Origin: Phascolarctobacterium_A sp902463975
GTDB lineage: Bacteria; Bacillota; Negativicutes; Acidaminococcales; Acidaminococcaceae
DNA: 43,327 nucleotides
NCBI RefSeq assembly: GCF_902463975.1
Contig: NZ_CABQHJ010000026.1
Span: forward strand, 1-43,327
Direction: 5' to 3'
The translations under genes and the position numbers were made by a program. Position 1 is the stretch's first letter. Each line of letters begins with the position of its first letter. Below, one piece after another: positions 32,349 to 40,142 of the stretch. Under the pieces are notes generated by a model. It was not told the origin of the DNA. It searched no databases and saw only the letters and a list, made by a program, of their open reading frames with translations.

Positions 32349-33431
32349 ATGATGTATAAATACGAACACGGCGGAGATATCTATACGGAAAAGCTGACCA
32401 AGGATGGTTGCCCCTTTGTAGATTATTCTGCCAATATCAATCCTCTTGGCCTGCCGCTTGGTATAAAGCAGGCCGTTCAACAGGCTTTAAAGCTTTGTAT
32501 CAACTATCCTGATCCCTTCTGCCGCGAGCTGGCAGAGGTGACCGCAAGCTATCTGCAGCTGCCGCAGGAGTATATTTTCTTCGGTAACGGTGCGGCCGAT
32601 GTGCTGTTCCGTCTGGCGCTGGCCTTGAAGCCCGGACGTGCACTGCTTCTGGCACCGACCTTTGCTGATTACGAAAAGGCTCTGCGTACGGTAGACTGCA
32701 AAATAAGCTATTATAATCTGCAGGAGGCGCGTGATTTTGCTGCTGACAATGATATTGTCGATGCAATTACGCCTGAAACAGATTTAGTTGTTATCTGTAA
32801 TCCCAATAATCCTACCGGCCAGCTGACGAGCCGTGAGCTGCTGGTGCAGATTCTCGACAAATGCCGTCTGGTAGGAGCCCATCTTTTGATAGATGAATGC
32901 TTTATGGATTTTGTCAGTGAGGAAAAGGCCTTCAGCATGCGTGATCTGCTGGCAACCTATCCTGAGCTGGTTATCCTTAAGGCTTTCACTAAAACCTTTG
33001 CGATGCCCGGCATTCGCTTAGGCTACTGCCTCAGCGGCAGCAATGAGCTGAACACAGCGCTGCATGAGAGCGGTCAGGACTGGAACGTTTCCATTCTGGC
33101 GCAGGAGGCAGGCAAGGCTGCTTTAAGGGAGCACGAATATTTGGCTAAATCCTTTAAGCTGATTGAGCAGGAGCGCAGCTATCTGCGTAACCAGCTTACG
33201 GCTTTGGGTGCCAAGGTATACGGCTCGGAGGCCAATTATATTTTCTTTTATCTGCCGCAGCCGGAAAATCTTCCGGAGCTGTTGCATGAGCGTGGCTATC
33301 TGATACGTTCATGCGCCAACTACCACAATCTGCAGGCAGGCTATTACCGTATCGCGGTCAAAACGAGAGTGCAGAACCGCGGTCTAATTAAAGCACTTAA
33401 GGAAGCAATAAAAACATGCGCTCTTTATTAG
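32349..33431 (+). CDS. L-threonine-O-3-phosphate decarboxylase (CobD type)
   Basis: A 360-aa PLP enzyme of the aminotransferase class I/II fold. It probably makes (R)-1-aminopropan-2-yl phosphate for CbiB. HGGDIYTE and DYSANINPLGLP open the protein as in CobD. CNPNNPTGQL contacts PLP and Lys215 in AFTKTFAMPG is the Schiff-base lysine. Histidinol-phosphate aminotransferase is the close alternative; location between cbiB and the rest of the operon favours CobD. It overlaps the next gene by 16 bp. The threonine kinase PduX that would supply its substrate is not in the window. Confidence 0.88.
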   Translation: MMYKYEHGGDIYTEKLTKDGCPFVDYSANINPLGLPLGIKQAVQQALKLCINYPDPFCRELAEVTASYLQLPQEYIFFGNGAADVLFRLALALKPGRALLLAPTFADYEKALRTVDCKISYYNLQEARDFAADNDIVDAITPETDLVVICNPNNPTGQLTSRELLVQILDKCRLVGAHLLIDECFMDFVSEEKAFSMRDLLATYPELVILKAFTKTFAMPGIRLGYCLSGSNELNTALHESGQDWNVSILAQEAGKAALREHEYLAKSFKLIEQERSYLRNQLTALGAKVYGSEANYIFFYLPQPENLPELLHERGYLIRSCANYHNLQAGYYRIAVKTRVQNRGLIKALKEAIKTCALY

Positions 33432-34543
33432 TATTAATTGATGGCTTAGGCGATTCCCCGATTCCTGCATGGCAGGGACAGACTCCCTTTGAGCACGCAG
33501 TGCATCCTGCGATGGATGCGCTGGCTGCTTCCGGGACACTTGGGAGCCTCAGCATATGTGAAAATGACATTATTCCCGAAAGCTGCAGTTGTATTCTGCG
33601 GCTTCTGGGTGTAGATAAAAAGGATATACCGCACAACCGTGCTTATCTGGAGCTGTTGGCGCACAACCGTGATATTTCCGAATATGAAATGGTGCTGCGT
33701 TGCAATCTGGCTGCTGTTGATGCATCCGGCCGTCTTGCTGCCTTTAACGGGCAGGGGCTGACGCCGCTGGAGATGCACCAAGCTGCCAAACAGTGTGACG
33801 GTATCCTTAAAGATATAGAATTTATCCATCTATCTGAATATCGTAATCTTTTAGTGATGAACAAGGAGGCCGGCGTGCTGAACTGCGCTGTAGAGCCGCC
33901 GCACGAAAGTGTAGGCGGGGATGTAAGCGCTTTGCTGCAGGAGCTGCGCAGTAAGTCCTTGTCCATTAACTATTTTTTGCAGGAGTCGGCAAAACGGCTG
34001 CAGCCCTTTGCCCGTGATGGCCTGCAATATATTCTGTATCCCTGGGGACCTTCAGCCCGCCAGGTGCTCCCTTCCTTCGACAGTCTGCACGGACTGCGCG
34101 GCGGGGCGGTGTGCAAGGCGGAGATTGTCATCGGCATTGCCAAAGCCTTGGGCATGGATGTAATAACACCGCCGAATGCAACCGGCGATGTTGATACTGA
34201 CATTATGGCGAAGGCTGAAGCAACGCTTGCTATGCTGCAGCAGGATGATTTCGTTATTGCACATTTCAACGGCAGTGACGAGGCTGCCCACCGTTATGAT
34301 TATCAGGGCAAGGCTGATTTTATCAGCAGAATAGATACCCAGTTTTTACAGACTATAGCAGCAAAGTATCATGAACCACTGAAGCTTATCATCTGCGGCG
34401 ACCATGTTACCAGCTCGATAACAGGTAAGCACGGTGATGGCTGCACGCCTGTGATTGCAGGCTATCTTAATACCACAGGTCACAGTATCCGGCTGCAAAG
34501 CTATCGTGACATACTGGACTTTTTGATGAAAGAGAGTGATTAA
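33416..34543 (+). CDS. ApgM-like (2,3-BPG-independent phosphoglycerate mutase) homologue
   Basis: A 375-aa member of the alkaline phosphatase superfamily, ApgM subgroup. Metal-binding and catalytic motifs are visible: VLIDGLGDSP at the start, a nucleophile serine in IIPESCSC (in place of the usual PGSD), FNGSDEAAHRYD, and the closing ICGDHVTSS plus GKHGDGCTP. The location, overlapping both the decarboxylase (16 bp) and cbiP (by its last codons), points to a role in cobalamin synthesis, not glycolysis. It might act as an alpha-ribazole phosphatase or on a phosphorylated threonine/aminopropanol intermediate. This is inference; no such activity is shown. Confidence 0.75.
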   Translation: MRSLLVLIDGLGDSPIPAWQGQTPFEHAVHPAMDALAASGTLGSLSICENDIIPESCSCILRLLGVDKKDIPHNRAYLELLAHNRDISEYEMVLRCNLAAVDASGRLAAFNGQGLTPLEMHQAAKQCDGILKDIEFIHLSEYRNLLVMNKEAGVLNCAVEPPHESVGGDVSALLQELRSKSLSINYFLQESAKRLQPFARDGLQYILYPWGPSARQVLPSFDSLHGLRGGAVCKAEIVIGIAKALGMDVITPPNATGDVDTDIMAKAEATLAMLQQDDFVIAHFNGSDEAAHRYDYQGKADFISRIDTQFLQTIAAKYHEPLKLIICGDHVTSSITGKHGDGCTPVIAGYLNTTGHSIRLQSYRDILDFLMKESD

Positions 34544-34544
34544 A

Positions 34545-36077
34545 GTGGCAAAAGCACTTATGATAGTAGGTACCATGTCCAATGCAGGCAAAAGCCTGGT
34601 AACAGCAGGTTTATGCCGTGTATTCAATCAGGACGGCTACAAGGTAGCACCGTTCAAATCCCAGAACATGGCGCTGAATTCCTTTATCACCGCCGAGGGT
34701 GCGGAAATGGGACGAGCACAGGTTGTGCAGGCTGAAGCAGCCAACATTGAGCCCAGCGTACTGATGAATCCTATTCTGCTGAAGCCTACCAGCGACAGCG
34801 GTTCCCAGGTTATTGTCAACGGCGAAGCAATCGGTACCATGAAGGCCGGCGAATATTATGCTATGAAGCATAAATTACGTCCGGAAGTACAGAAGGCGTT
34901 TGATACGCTGGCGTCCCAATTCGATATTGTCTGCATCGAGGGTGCAGGCAGCCCGGCGGAAATCAACATCAAAAAGGACGATTTTGTCAACATGGGCATG
35001 GCTAAAATGGCCAAGGCTCCTGTGCTGCTGGTAGCAGATATTGACCGTGGCGGCGTTTTCGCTTCCATCTACGGCACGCTGATGCTGCTGGAGGACGACG
35101 AAAGAGCCATGGTTAAGGGTGTTATCATCAACAAGTTCCGCGGTGACGTAGAAATCCTGCGCCCCGGCCTGAAGATGATTGAAGAAAAAACAGGCGTACC
35201 TATCGTAGGCGTGCTGCCGATGCTGAAGGTTGATATCGAGGACGAGGATAGCCTCTCCGAGCGTATCAGCGGCCGCAGCGAGGTTAAGCTGATTGATATT
35301 GCGGTTGTACGTATTCCGCGTATGTCTAACTATACAGACTTCAACGTATTCGAGCTGATTCCCGGCGTATCCCTGCGCTACGTAACAAGTGTACGCGAGC
35401 TGGGCCAGCCGGATATGATTATTATCCCCGGTACCAAAAATACCACCGGCGACCTGAAATGGCTGCGCCAGAGCGGTATGGAGGCTGCTATTTTGAAGCA
35501 TGCCAACAGCGGTACCGTAGTGTTCGGTGTCTGCGGCGGTTACCAGATGCTGGGCAAGCAGATTTCCGATCCGTACGGCGAAGAGGACGGCACCGGCAAG
35601 GCCAACGTTACTCCTGGCATGGGCCTGCTGAACATTGAAACCACCTTTATCGAAAAGAAACGTACCATCCAGATGGCCGGCAAATTCGGCAAGGTGCAGG
35701 GCATCTTCTCCGCACTGAGCGGTCAGCCGCTTTATGGCTACGAGATTCACTCCGGTGTAACCGAATTCCCGGAGGAGGCAGCACTGACCTCTATCAGCCC
35801 GATTCACGAGGATGGTGAGATTATGGCTGAAGGCTCTCAGAACACCGAGGGCAAGCTCAATGTTTACGGCACTTATGTACATGGCGTTTTTGATGGCGAC
35901 GGCATTGCTGTGAAGATTGTCGAAGCGCTGCTGGCTAAGAAGGGCAAAAAGATGGAGGACATCCAAACCATCAACTTTGCGGAATACAAACGTCAGCAAT
36001 ATGATATTCTTGCCGACAGCATTCGTGAGAACCTGGATATGAAGAAAATTTATGAGATTTTGGAAGCAGGTGTCTAA
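34545..36077 (+). CDS. cbiP: Cobyric acid synthase CbiP
   Basis: A 510-aa amidase for the b, d, e and g side chains of adenosylcobyrinic acid diamide. The N-terminal synthetase domain has the P-loop IVGTMSNAGKSLV and DRGGVFASIYGT. The C-terminal glutamine amidotransferase domain has Cys330 in FGVCGGYQMLG and a YGTYVHGVFD histidine block. The GTG at 34545 reads M-A-K-A, the usual family start; an upstream GTG at 34536 would add three residues. Full length for the family. Confidence 0.95.
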   Translation: MAKALMIVGTMSNAGKSLVTAGLCRVFNQDGYKVAPFKSQNMALNSFITAEGAEMGRAQVVQAEAANIEPSVLMNPILLKPTSDSGSQVIVNGEAIGTMKAGEYYAMKHKLRPEVQKAFDTLASQFDIVCIEGAGSPAEINIKKDDFVNMGMAKMAKAPVLLVADIDRGGVFASIYGTLMLLEDDERAMVKGVIINKFRGDVEILRPGLKMIEEKTGVPIVGVLPMLKVDIEDEDSLSERISGRSEVKLIDIAVVRIPRMSNYTDFNVFELIPGVSLRYVTSVRELGQPDMIIIPGTKNTTGDLKWLRQSGMEAAILKHANSGTVVFGVCGGYQMLGKQISDPYGEEDGTGKANVTPGMGLLNIETTFIEKKRTIQMAGKFGKVQGIFSALSGQPLYGYEIHSGVTEFPEEAALTSISPIHEDGEIMAEGSQNTEGKLNVYGTYVHGVFDGDGIAVKIVEALLAKKGKKMEDIQTINFAEYKRQQYDILADSIRENLDMKKIYEILEAGV

Positions 36078-36608
36078 ATGAAAGACGGTGGACTGATTCA
36101 TATTTACTGTGGCGATGGCAAGGGAAAAACTACCGCTGCTATGGGCTTGTCAATCCGCTGCGCAGGCCATGGCAACCATGTGCTGATTGTGCAGTTCCTC
36201 AAAAGCAGACCGACAGGCGAGCTTGCGAGCTTAGCACTGCTGCCCAATATTGAGGTAATGCGCGGCAAGGAAACCAAGAAATTCACCTTCCAGATGAACG
36301 ATGAGGAAAAGGCTGAGGTTAAGCGCGAGCATATGGTGCTTTTCGACAAGGTTAAGCAAAAATGCGCTAACGAGCATATCGATCTGTTGATTTTCGACGA
36401 AATCATCGGTGCCTGCAACACCGGCGTTTTTGACCAGGCTGCTTTGGTCGAGTTTCTGAAGAACAAGCCGCAGGAGCTGGAGGTTGTTATGACAGGACGT
36501 AACCCTTCGCCTGAGCTGGTGGAGCTGGCTGATTATGTATCCGAGGTCTGCATGCGCAAGCATCCCTTCAAAAGAGGCATTCCGGCGCGCGTAGGTATTG
36601 AAAAATAA
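36078..36608 (+). CDS. cobO: Cob(I)alamin adenosyltransferase CobO/BtuR
   Basis: A 176-aa corrinoid adenosyltransferase of the CobA/CobO/BtuR type that forms the Co-C bond using ATP. The P-loop GDGKGKTT (12-19) is at the N-terminus. FDEIIGACNTGV and VVMTGRNPSPELVELADYVS follow, and the protein ends normally (HPFKRGIPARVGIEK). It begins immediately after the cbiP stop. CbiP and CbiB use adenosylated substrates, so its position fits the pathway order. Confidence 0.95.
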   Translation: MKDGGLIHIYCGDGKGKTTAAMGLSIRCAGHGNHVLIVQFLKSRPTGELASLALLPNIEVMRGKETKKFTFQMNDEEKAEVKREHMVLFDKVKQKCANEHIDLLIFDEIIGACNTGVFDQAALVEFLKNKPQELEVVMTGRNPSPELVELADYVSEVCMRKHPFKRGIPARVGIEK

Positions 36609-36644
36609 TTTGCAGTATATCATGAAGAAAGGTAGTGTAAAATA

Positions 36645-37274
36645 ATGCATTTACAAAATGTTTTACCCGCTGACATTGAAAAACGCAGTATGGAAATTAT
36701 TGGTGAGGAATTAGGCCAAATTCATATCGATGAGGAGAAAATTGATATCGTTAAGCGCGTTATCCATACCTCCGCAGATTTTGATTATGCCCGCAATATG
36801 CTGTTTTCTGACGGCGTAGTAGAGAAGGCACTGGCTGCACTGCAAAAGGGTGCTACCATTGTTACTGATACCAATATGGCCTGCACCGGCATCAACAAAA
36901 TGGGCTTGAGCAAGCTGGGCGCTAAGGCTGTCTGCTTCATGGCAGATCCTGACGTGGCTGCACGTGCTAAGGAGGCCGGCTCCACCAGAGCCGCTGCCTG
37001 CATGGAAAAGGCCTGCACCATCGAAGGTCCGGTAATTATTGCCGTAGGCAACGCACCGACTGCACTGGTTCGTCTGGACGAGCTGGTAAAAGAAGGCAAG
37101 ATTAAACCGGAGCTGGTTATCGGCGTGCCCGTTGGCTTTGTTAACGTTGTAGAATCCAAGGAAATCATCATGAAGACCGGTATTCCTTATATCGTTGCCC
37201 GCGGTCGCAAGGGTGGCAGCAACGTTGCTGCAGCTATCTGCAATGCGCTCATCTATAAGCTGACTCGCAAATAA
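36645..37274 (+). CDS. cbiC: Cobalt-precorrin-8 methylmutase CbiC
   Basis: A 209-aa enzyme that moves the C11 methyl group to C12, giving cobyrinate. The catalytic histidine is probably His41 in VIHTSADFDYA. TDTNMACTGINK, VGNAPTALVRLDEL and GVPVGFVNVVESKE are family blocks. It lies at the 3' end of the operon, 36 bases after cobO, and is followed by a strong terminator. Nothing is missing from the protein. Confidence 0.95.
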   Translation: MHLQNVLPADIEKRSMEIIGEELGQIHIDEEKIDIVKRVIHTSADFDYARNMLFSDGVVEKALAALQKGATIVTDTNMACTGINKMGLSKLGAKAVCFMADPDVAARAKEAGSTRAAACMEKACTIEGPVIIAVGNAPTALVRLDELVKEGKIKPELVIGVPVGFVNVVESKEIIMKTGIPYIVARGRKGGSNVAAAICNALIYKLTRK

Positions 37275-37300
37275 ATTCTTATTAAGAATTATAATTCATA

Positions 37301-37342
37301 CGCCATAATTGTATAGTAAGCTACAATTATGGCGTTAATTTT
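37301..37342 (+). terminator. Terminator of the cobalamin operon
   Basis: A perfect 13-bp stem (CGCCATAATTGTA with TACAATTATGGCG) followed by TTAATTTT. Confidence 0.85.
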
Positions 37343-37466
37343 GACAAAATAGCAAAATAATTTATAATAACTTGACAAATCAGTTTTTATGGTATACGAT
37401 AGATTTTATAACATATGACTGCTGGTTCAAGGATGAAACAGTGCTTTCTCTGGCACTGTTTTTTTC
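37341..37466 (+). ncRNA. Tandem promoters and terminator without an ORF
   Basis: Two promoters lie in tandem: TTGACA (37341-37346), 16 bp, TATAAT (37363-37368); and TTGACA (37372-37377), 17 bp, TACGAT (37395-37400). About 30 bases later a 9-bp stem (AAACAGTGC with GCACTGTTT) and T-run end transcription at about 37466. It could be a small RNA of 60-95 nt, or an attenuated leader of the recombinase gene. No known family was recognised. Confidence 0.5.
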
Positions 37467-37513
37467 TACTGAGAGTAAACTATTAGAAAATTAGAAAGAA
37501 TAGCAATATTGTC

Positions 37514-37542
37514 TTGATTCTTGCGGTTTTGTGTGATAAAAT
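37514..37542 (+). promoter_or_regulatory. Promoter of the xer-codY genes
   Basis: TTGATT (37514-37519), a 17-bp spacer and TAAAAT (37537-37542), 21 bases before the ATG at 37564. Confidence 0.7.
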
Positions 37543-37563
37543 AAGTAAAGGTATTTTAAGAAG

Positions 37564-38475
37564 ATGAGTAGAACGACTATTAACTTTCCTGAAAGGTTCT
37601 TAACCTATCTGGAGGTTGAAAAAAATTGTTCCTGGCATACTATTGAAAGCTATCAGAAGGATTTAGCTGCTTTTGCCGAGTTTATGTTGCGCCGCAAGGC
37701 GAAGCAGGATTTTTTCTGGCAACAGGTAGGTCCTTTAGATGTGCGTGGCTATCTCGCAGAGCTTAACGAAAAGCAGTATGCGCGCAGGACAATTGCACGC
37801 AGAATATCTGCTTTACGATCCTTCTTCAAATATCTTGTGCGTGAAGCGGTTATTGAATATAGTCCGCTGACCAAGGTGCGCACGCCTAAGCTGGAAAAGA
37901 AGCTGCCAGTTTTTTTAGACGAAATTGAAGTCAACGAGCTACTGATAATGCCTGATAAAAGCAAAGTATTAGGCGTTCGTGATCAGGCGGTGCTGGAGAT
38001 GCTTTATGCAACCGGCTGCCGTGTATCTGAGCTTGTAGGCCTTACCCTGGAAAGGGTAGACCTCAGCAATCGCTTTGTGCTTTTGCTGGGCAAGGGTAAT
38101 AAGGAAAGAGTTGTGCCGGTGGGACATACCTGCTGCGCAGCACTAAGCAGCTATTATCCCGTACGACAGCAGCTGATGCTCAAGTATCATGAGGAGCATG
38201 AGTTCATTTTTGTCAACAACCGCGGCGGCAGGCTTACGGACCGTAGTGTAAGACGTATTTTAGAGAAATATATTAATATGCTGGCGCTGCATAAAAATGT
38301 CAGTCCGCATACGATACGCCATTCCTTCGCGACGCATCTTTTGGAGCATGGTGCTGACTTGCGAGCAGTACAGGAGCTTTTAGGCCATGCGAATTTATCA
38401 ACAACACAAATTTATACGCACGTTTCAAATGAACATGTGACTAATGTTTATAAGAAGAATCATCCGAGGGCATAA
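37564..38475 (+). CDS. Tyrosine recombinase XerC/CodV-like
   Basis: A 303-aa site-specific recombinase, probably one of the Xer pair resolving chromosome dimers at dif. An N-terminal SAM-like core-binding domain (about 1-90) precedes the catalytic domain. The catalytic residues are visible: Arg in ATGCRVSELVGLTLE, Lys in GKGNKERVVP, His-x-x-Arg in PHTIRHSFATHLLEHG, GHANLSTTQ and the nucleophile Tyr in IYTHVSNEHV. It is upstream of codY, as codV is in Bacillus, but hslV and hslU are not between them. The exact XerC/XerD assignment cannot be fixed from one gene. Confidence 0.9.
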   Translation: MSRTTINFPERFLTYLEVEKNCSWHTIESYQKDLAAFAEFMLRRKAKQDFFWQQVGPLDVRGYLAELNEKQYARRTIARRISALRSFFKYLVREAVIEYSPLTKVRTPKLEKKLPVFLDEIEVNELLIMPDKSKVLGVRDQAVLEMLYATGCRVSELVGLTLERVDLSNRFVLLLGKGNKERVVPVGHTCCAALSSYYPVRQQLMLKYHEEHEFIFVNNRGGRLTDRSVRRILEKYINMLALHKNVSPHTIRHSFATHLLEHGADLRAVQELLGHANLSTTQIYTHVSNEHVTNVYKKNHPRA

Positions 38476-38496
38476 TTTTTTTTAGGAGGGAAAAGT

Positions 38497-39267
38497 ATGA
38501 AATTGTTGGAAAAGACAAGAAAGATTAACAAGCTTTTACAAAAGGGAGATAAGGTTGAGTTTAACGCTATTGCGCAGCTCCTGCGTGACGTTATCGAAGC
38601 AAACACCTACATCGTAGGCCGTAAGGGCGGCGTAAAGGGTTACGCGCTGATTCACGAGTTTGAATGCGACATCATGCGTGAGCAGGTGCTTGATGATATG
38701 CGCTTTCCGGAAGACTATCTGAGCTTCATCATGAGCGTTAAGGAAACATTAGCTAATATTCCTCATCAGAACCAAAACTGTTCCTTTGTTGCTGATACAA
38801 AATGTATTTTCAATGGCAAGATGACTACCGTTGTACCTATTTATGGCAATGGTGAACGTCTTGGTACCTTAATTGTTGCTAAATATGATGCAGAGTTTAA
38901 TGATGACGACCTGCTGCTGGCAGAATATGCTGCTACTGTTTTGGGCGTAGAAATTCTGCATGACCGCGAAGCAGTTGTTTCCGAAGAAATCCGCAAGAAG
39001 GCTACTGTACAGGTTGCTTTCTCCACCTTGTCCTATTCCGAGCTGGAAGCTATTGTCAACATCATGGGTGAGCTGCACGGTAACGAGGGCCTGCTGGTTG
39101 CTTCCAAGATTGCTGACCGCGTTGGCATTACCCGTTCCGTTATCGTTAATGCACTGCGTAAATTTGAAAGTGCCGGCCTGATCGAGACCAAATCCTTGGG
39201 CATGAAGGGTACCTACATCCGCGTGCTGAATCCTATGCTGTTTGAAGAACTGAAGAAGAGATCCTAA
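38497..39267 (+). CDS. codY: GTP-sensing global regulator CodY
   Basis: A 256-aa CodY, which senses GTP and branched-chain amino acids and represses nutrient-scavenging genes during growth. The N-terminal GAF domain opens with LLEKTRKINKLLQKG and includes FVADTKCIFNGKMTTVVPI. The C-terminal winged helix is at about 200-245 (ASKIADRVGITRSVIVNALR, then KFESAGLIETKSLGMKGTYI). AGGAGGG site nine bases before the ATG. Likely cotranscribed with the recombinase. No clear CodY box was found in its own leader. Confidence 0.96.
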   Translation: MKLLEKTRKINKLLQKGDKVEFNAIAQLLRDVIEANTYIVGRKGGVKGYALIHEFECDIMREQVLDDMRFPEDYLSFIMSVKETLANIPHQNQNCSFVADTKCIFNGKMTTVVPIYGNGERLGTLIVAKYDAEFNDDDLLLAEYAATVLGVEILHDREAVVSEEIRKKATVQVAFSTLSYSELEAIVNIMGELHGNEGLLVASKIADRVGITRSVIVNALRKFESAGLIETKSLGMKGTYIRVLNPMLFEELKKRS

Positions 39268-39292
39268 TTTTTTTGATAAATTATATATAATG

Positions 39293-39336
39293 AAGCCGGT
39301 CTGTTGTAACTGTAGTTGCGGCAGACTGGCTTTTCT
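39293..39336 (+). terminator. Terminator of codY
   Basis: AAGCCGGTCTG pairs with CAGACTGGCTT around a loop of about 18 bases, followed by TTCTT. Confidence 0.75.
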
Positions 39337-39348
39337 TATGGAAGTTAA

Positions 39349-39383
39349 AGCTCCCGGATACGGTCGTATCGGGGAGCTGTTTT
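39349..39383. terminator. Hairpin between convergent codY and hicAB
   Basis: AGCTCCCGGATA and TATCGGGGAGCT pair with one mismatch; TTTTT follows on the plus strand. It lies at the very end of hicB and may act in both directions. Confidence 0.6.
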
Positions 39384-39757
39384 TAGTGTGCAAGCTTTTG
39401 GGCAACAACAAAGGCCAGCGAGTTATTGACGAACTGGTTCAGGCTGATGCCCTCACGTTCCGATTCTTCGGCCAGCAGGCGGTGCAGTGTTTTAGGTACA
39501 CGCACTACGAACCTGCCGCTGAAGCGAGGCTTCATATTTGGCTCGTTGATGGGCAAACCGCGGTCGAGCATATCAATAATCCATTCACGTTTAGCATCCT
39601 GCAGATTTGTATAAGCTTCTTCGACTGTTTCACCATCGGTCATACAACCAGGGAGCAGGGGAATGCAGGCGAGATAGCCGCCGCCTTCATCTTCGGGAAT
39701 AACGCTGATTTCAGAAGCATAATTTAAAGATAAGTAGTAATTTAAATCTTTTTTCAT
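39383..39757 (-). CDS. hicB: HicB-family antitoxin
   Basis: A 124-aa antitoxin. The N-terminal partial RNase H fold contains ISVIPEDEGGGYLACIPLLPG and GETVEEAYTNLQDAKREWI. The C-terminal ribbon-helix-helix (FVVRVPKTLHRLLAEESERE, then GISLNQFVNNSLAFVV) should bind DNA. It neutralises HicA and probably represses the pair through the palindrome at 40031-40046. AAAGGAGAG precedes the ATG; hicA ends six bases upstream. The gene order hicA-hicB is the common one. Confidence 0.92.
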   Translation of the reverse strand: MKKDLNYYLSLNYASEISVIPEDEGGGYLACIPLLPGCMTDGETVEEAYTNLQDAKREWIIDMLDRGLPINEPNMKPRFSGRFVVRVPKTLHRLLAEESEREGISLNQFVNNSLAFVVAQKLAH

Positions 39758-39763
39758 GTTAAA

Positions 39764-40009
39764 TCACTCTCCTTTCTGAATATCATCAATTAAATTTGCA
39801 ATAATACGAGCATAGACTTTTTTGATTTTCCCATTATGGACTGGGATGCTCAAAGATTGCCTGTCTGAATAACGAATTTTAAAATGACTGCCACCACCAG
39901 TAGGCGGTTTAACTTCGGCTCCTAACTTTTCTAAAAGAGCTTTGGTCTGGTCCCAAGGCAAATCCTTGCCGTTGGCCAGAGCGCGGAGTTTTTTCTCGAG
40001 GGATGTCAT
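39764..40009 (-). CDS. hicA: HicA-family mRNA interferase toxin
   Basis: An 81-aa toxin with the double-stranded-RNA-binding-like fold. The catalytic histidine is in GGGSHFKIRY, with SIPVHNGKIKKVYARIIANL at the end, as in active HicA proteins. It cleaves mRNA when not bound by HicB. It is slightly longer at the N-terminus than the shortest HicA proteins. GAAGG lies upstream of the ATG. First gene of the two-gene operon. Confidence 0.92.
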   Translation of the reverse strand: MTSLEKKLRALANGKDLPWDQTKALLEKLGAEVKPPTGGGSHFKIRYSDRQSLSIPVHNGKIKKVYARIIANLIDDIQKGE

Positions 40010-40027
40010 AATATACCTTCTTTCTTT

Positions 40028-40056
40028 ATGATACTATATATAGTATAAAATATCAA
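40028..40056 (-). promoter_or_regulatory. hicAB promoter with palindromic operator
   Basis: On the minus strand, TTGATA (40051-40056), a 17-bp spacer and TATCAT (40028-40033). The spacer region holds a perfect 16-bp palindrome, ATACTATATATAGTAT (40031-40046), which overlaps the -10. It is a good candidate for the HicB operator. Confidence 0.7.
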
Positions 40057-40057
40057 C

Positions 40058-40105
40058 AAAAAAATGGCTGTTACGTACTTCATTACGAAATTCGTAACAG
40101 CCATT
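40058..40105 (-). terminator. Terminator of cstA
   Basis: A 13-bp stem (AATGGCTGTTACG with CGTAACAGCCATT) with a minus-strand T-run after it, between cstA and the hicAB promoter. Confidence 0.85.
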
Positions 40106-40142
40106 GAACACGTTCAGTGTTTAATGCTTAGAGCATATTTGG

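Noticed and set aside
34875..36101. 408-aa minus-strand frame
   Set aside because: Shadow of cbiP on the opposite strand; no motif and no ribosome-binding site.
37470..37500. CodY box before xer-codY
   Set aside because: TTAGAAAATTAGAAAG is only A/T-rich similarity to the CodY consensus; not enough matches.
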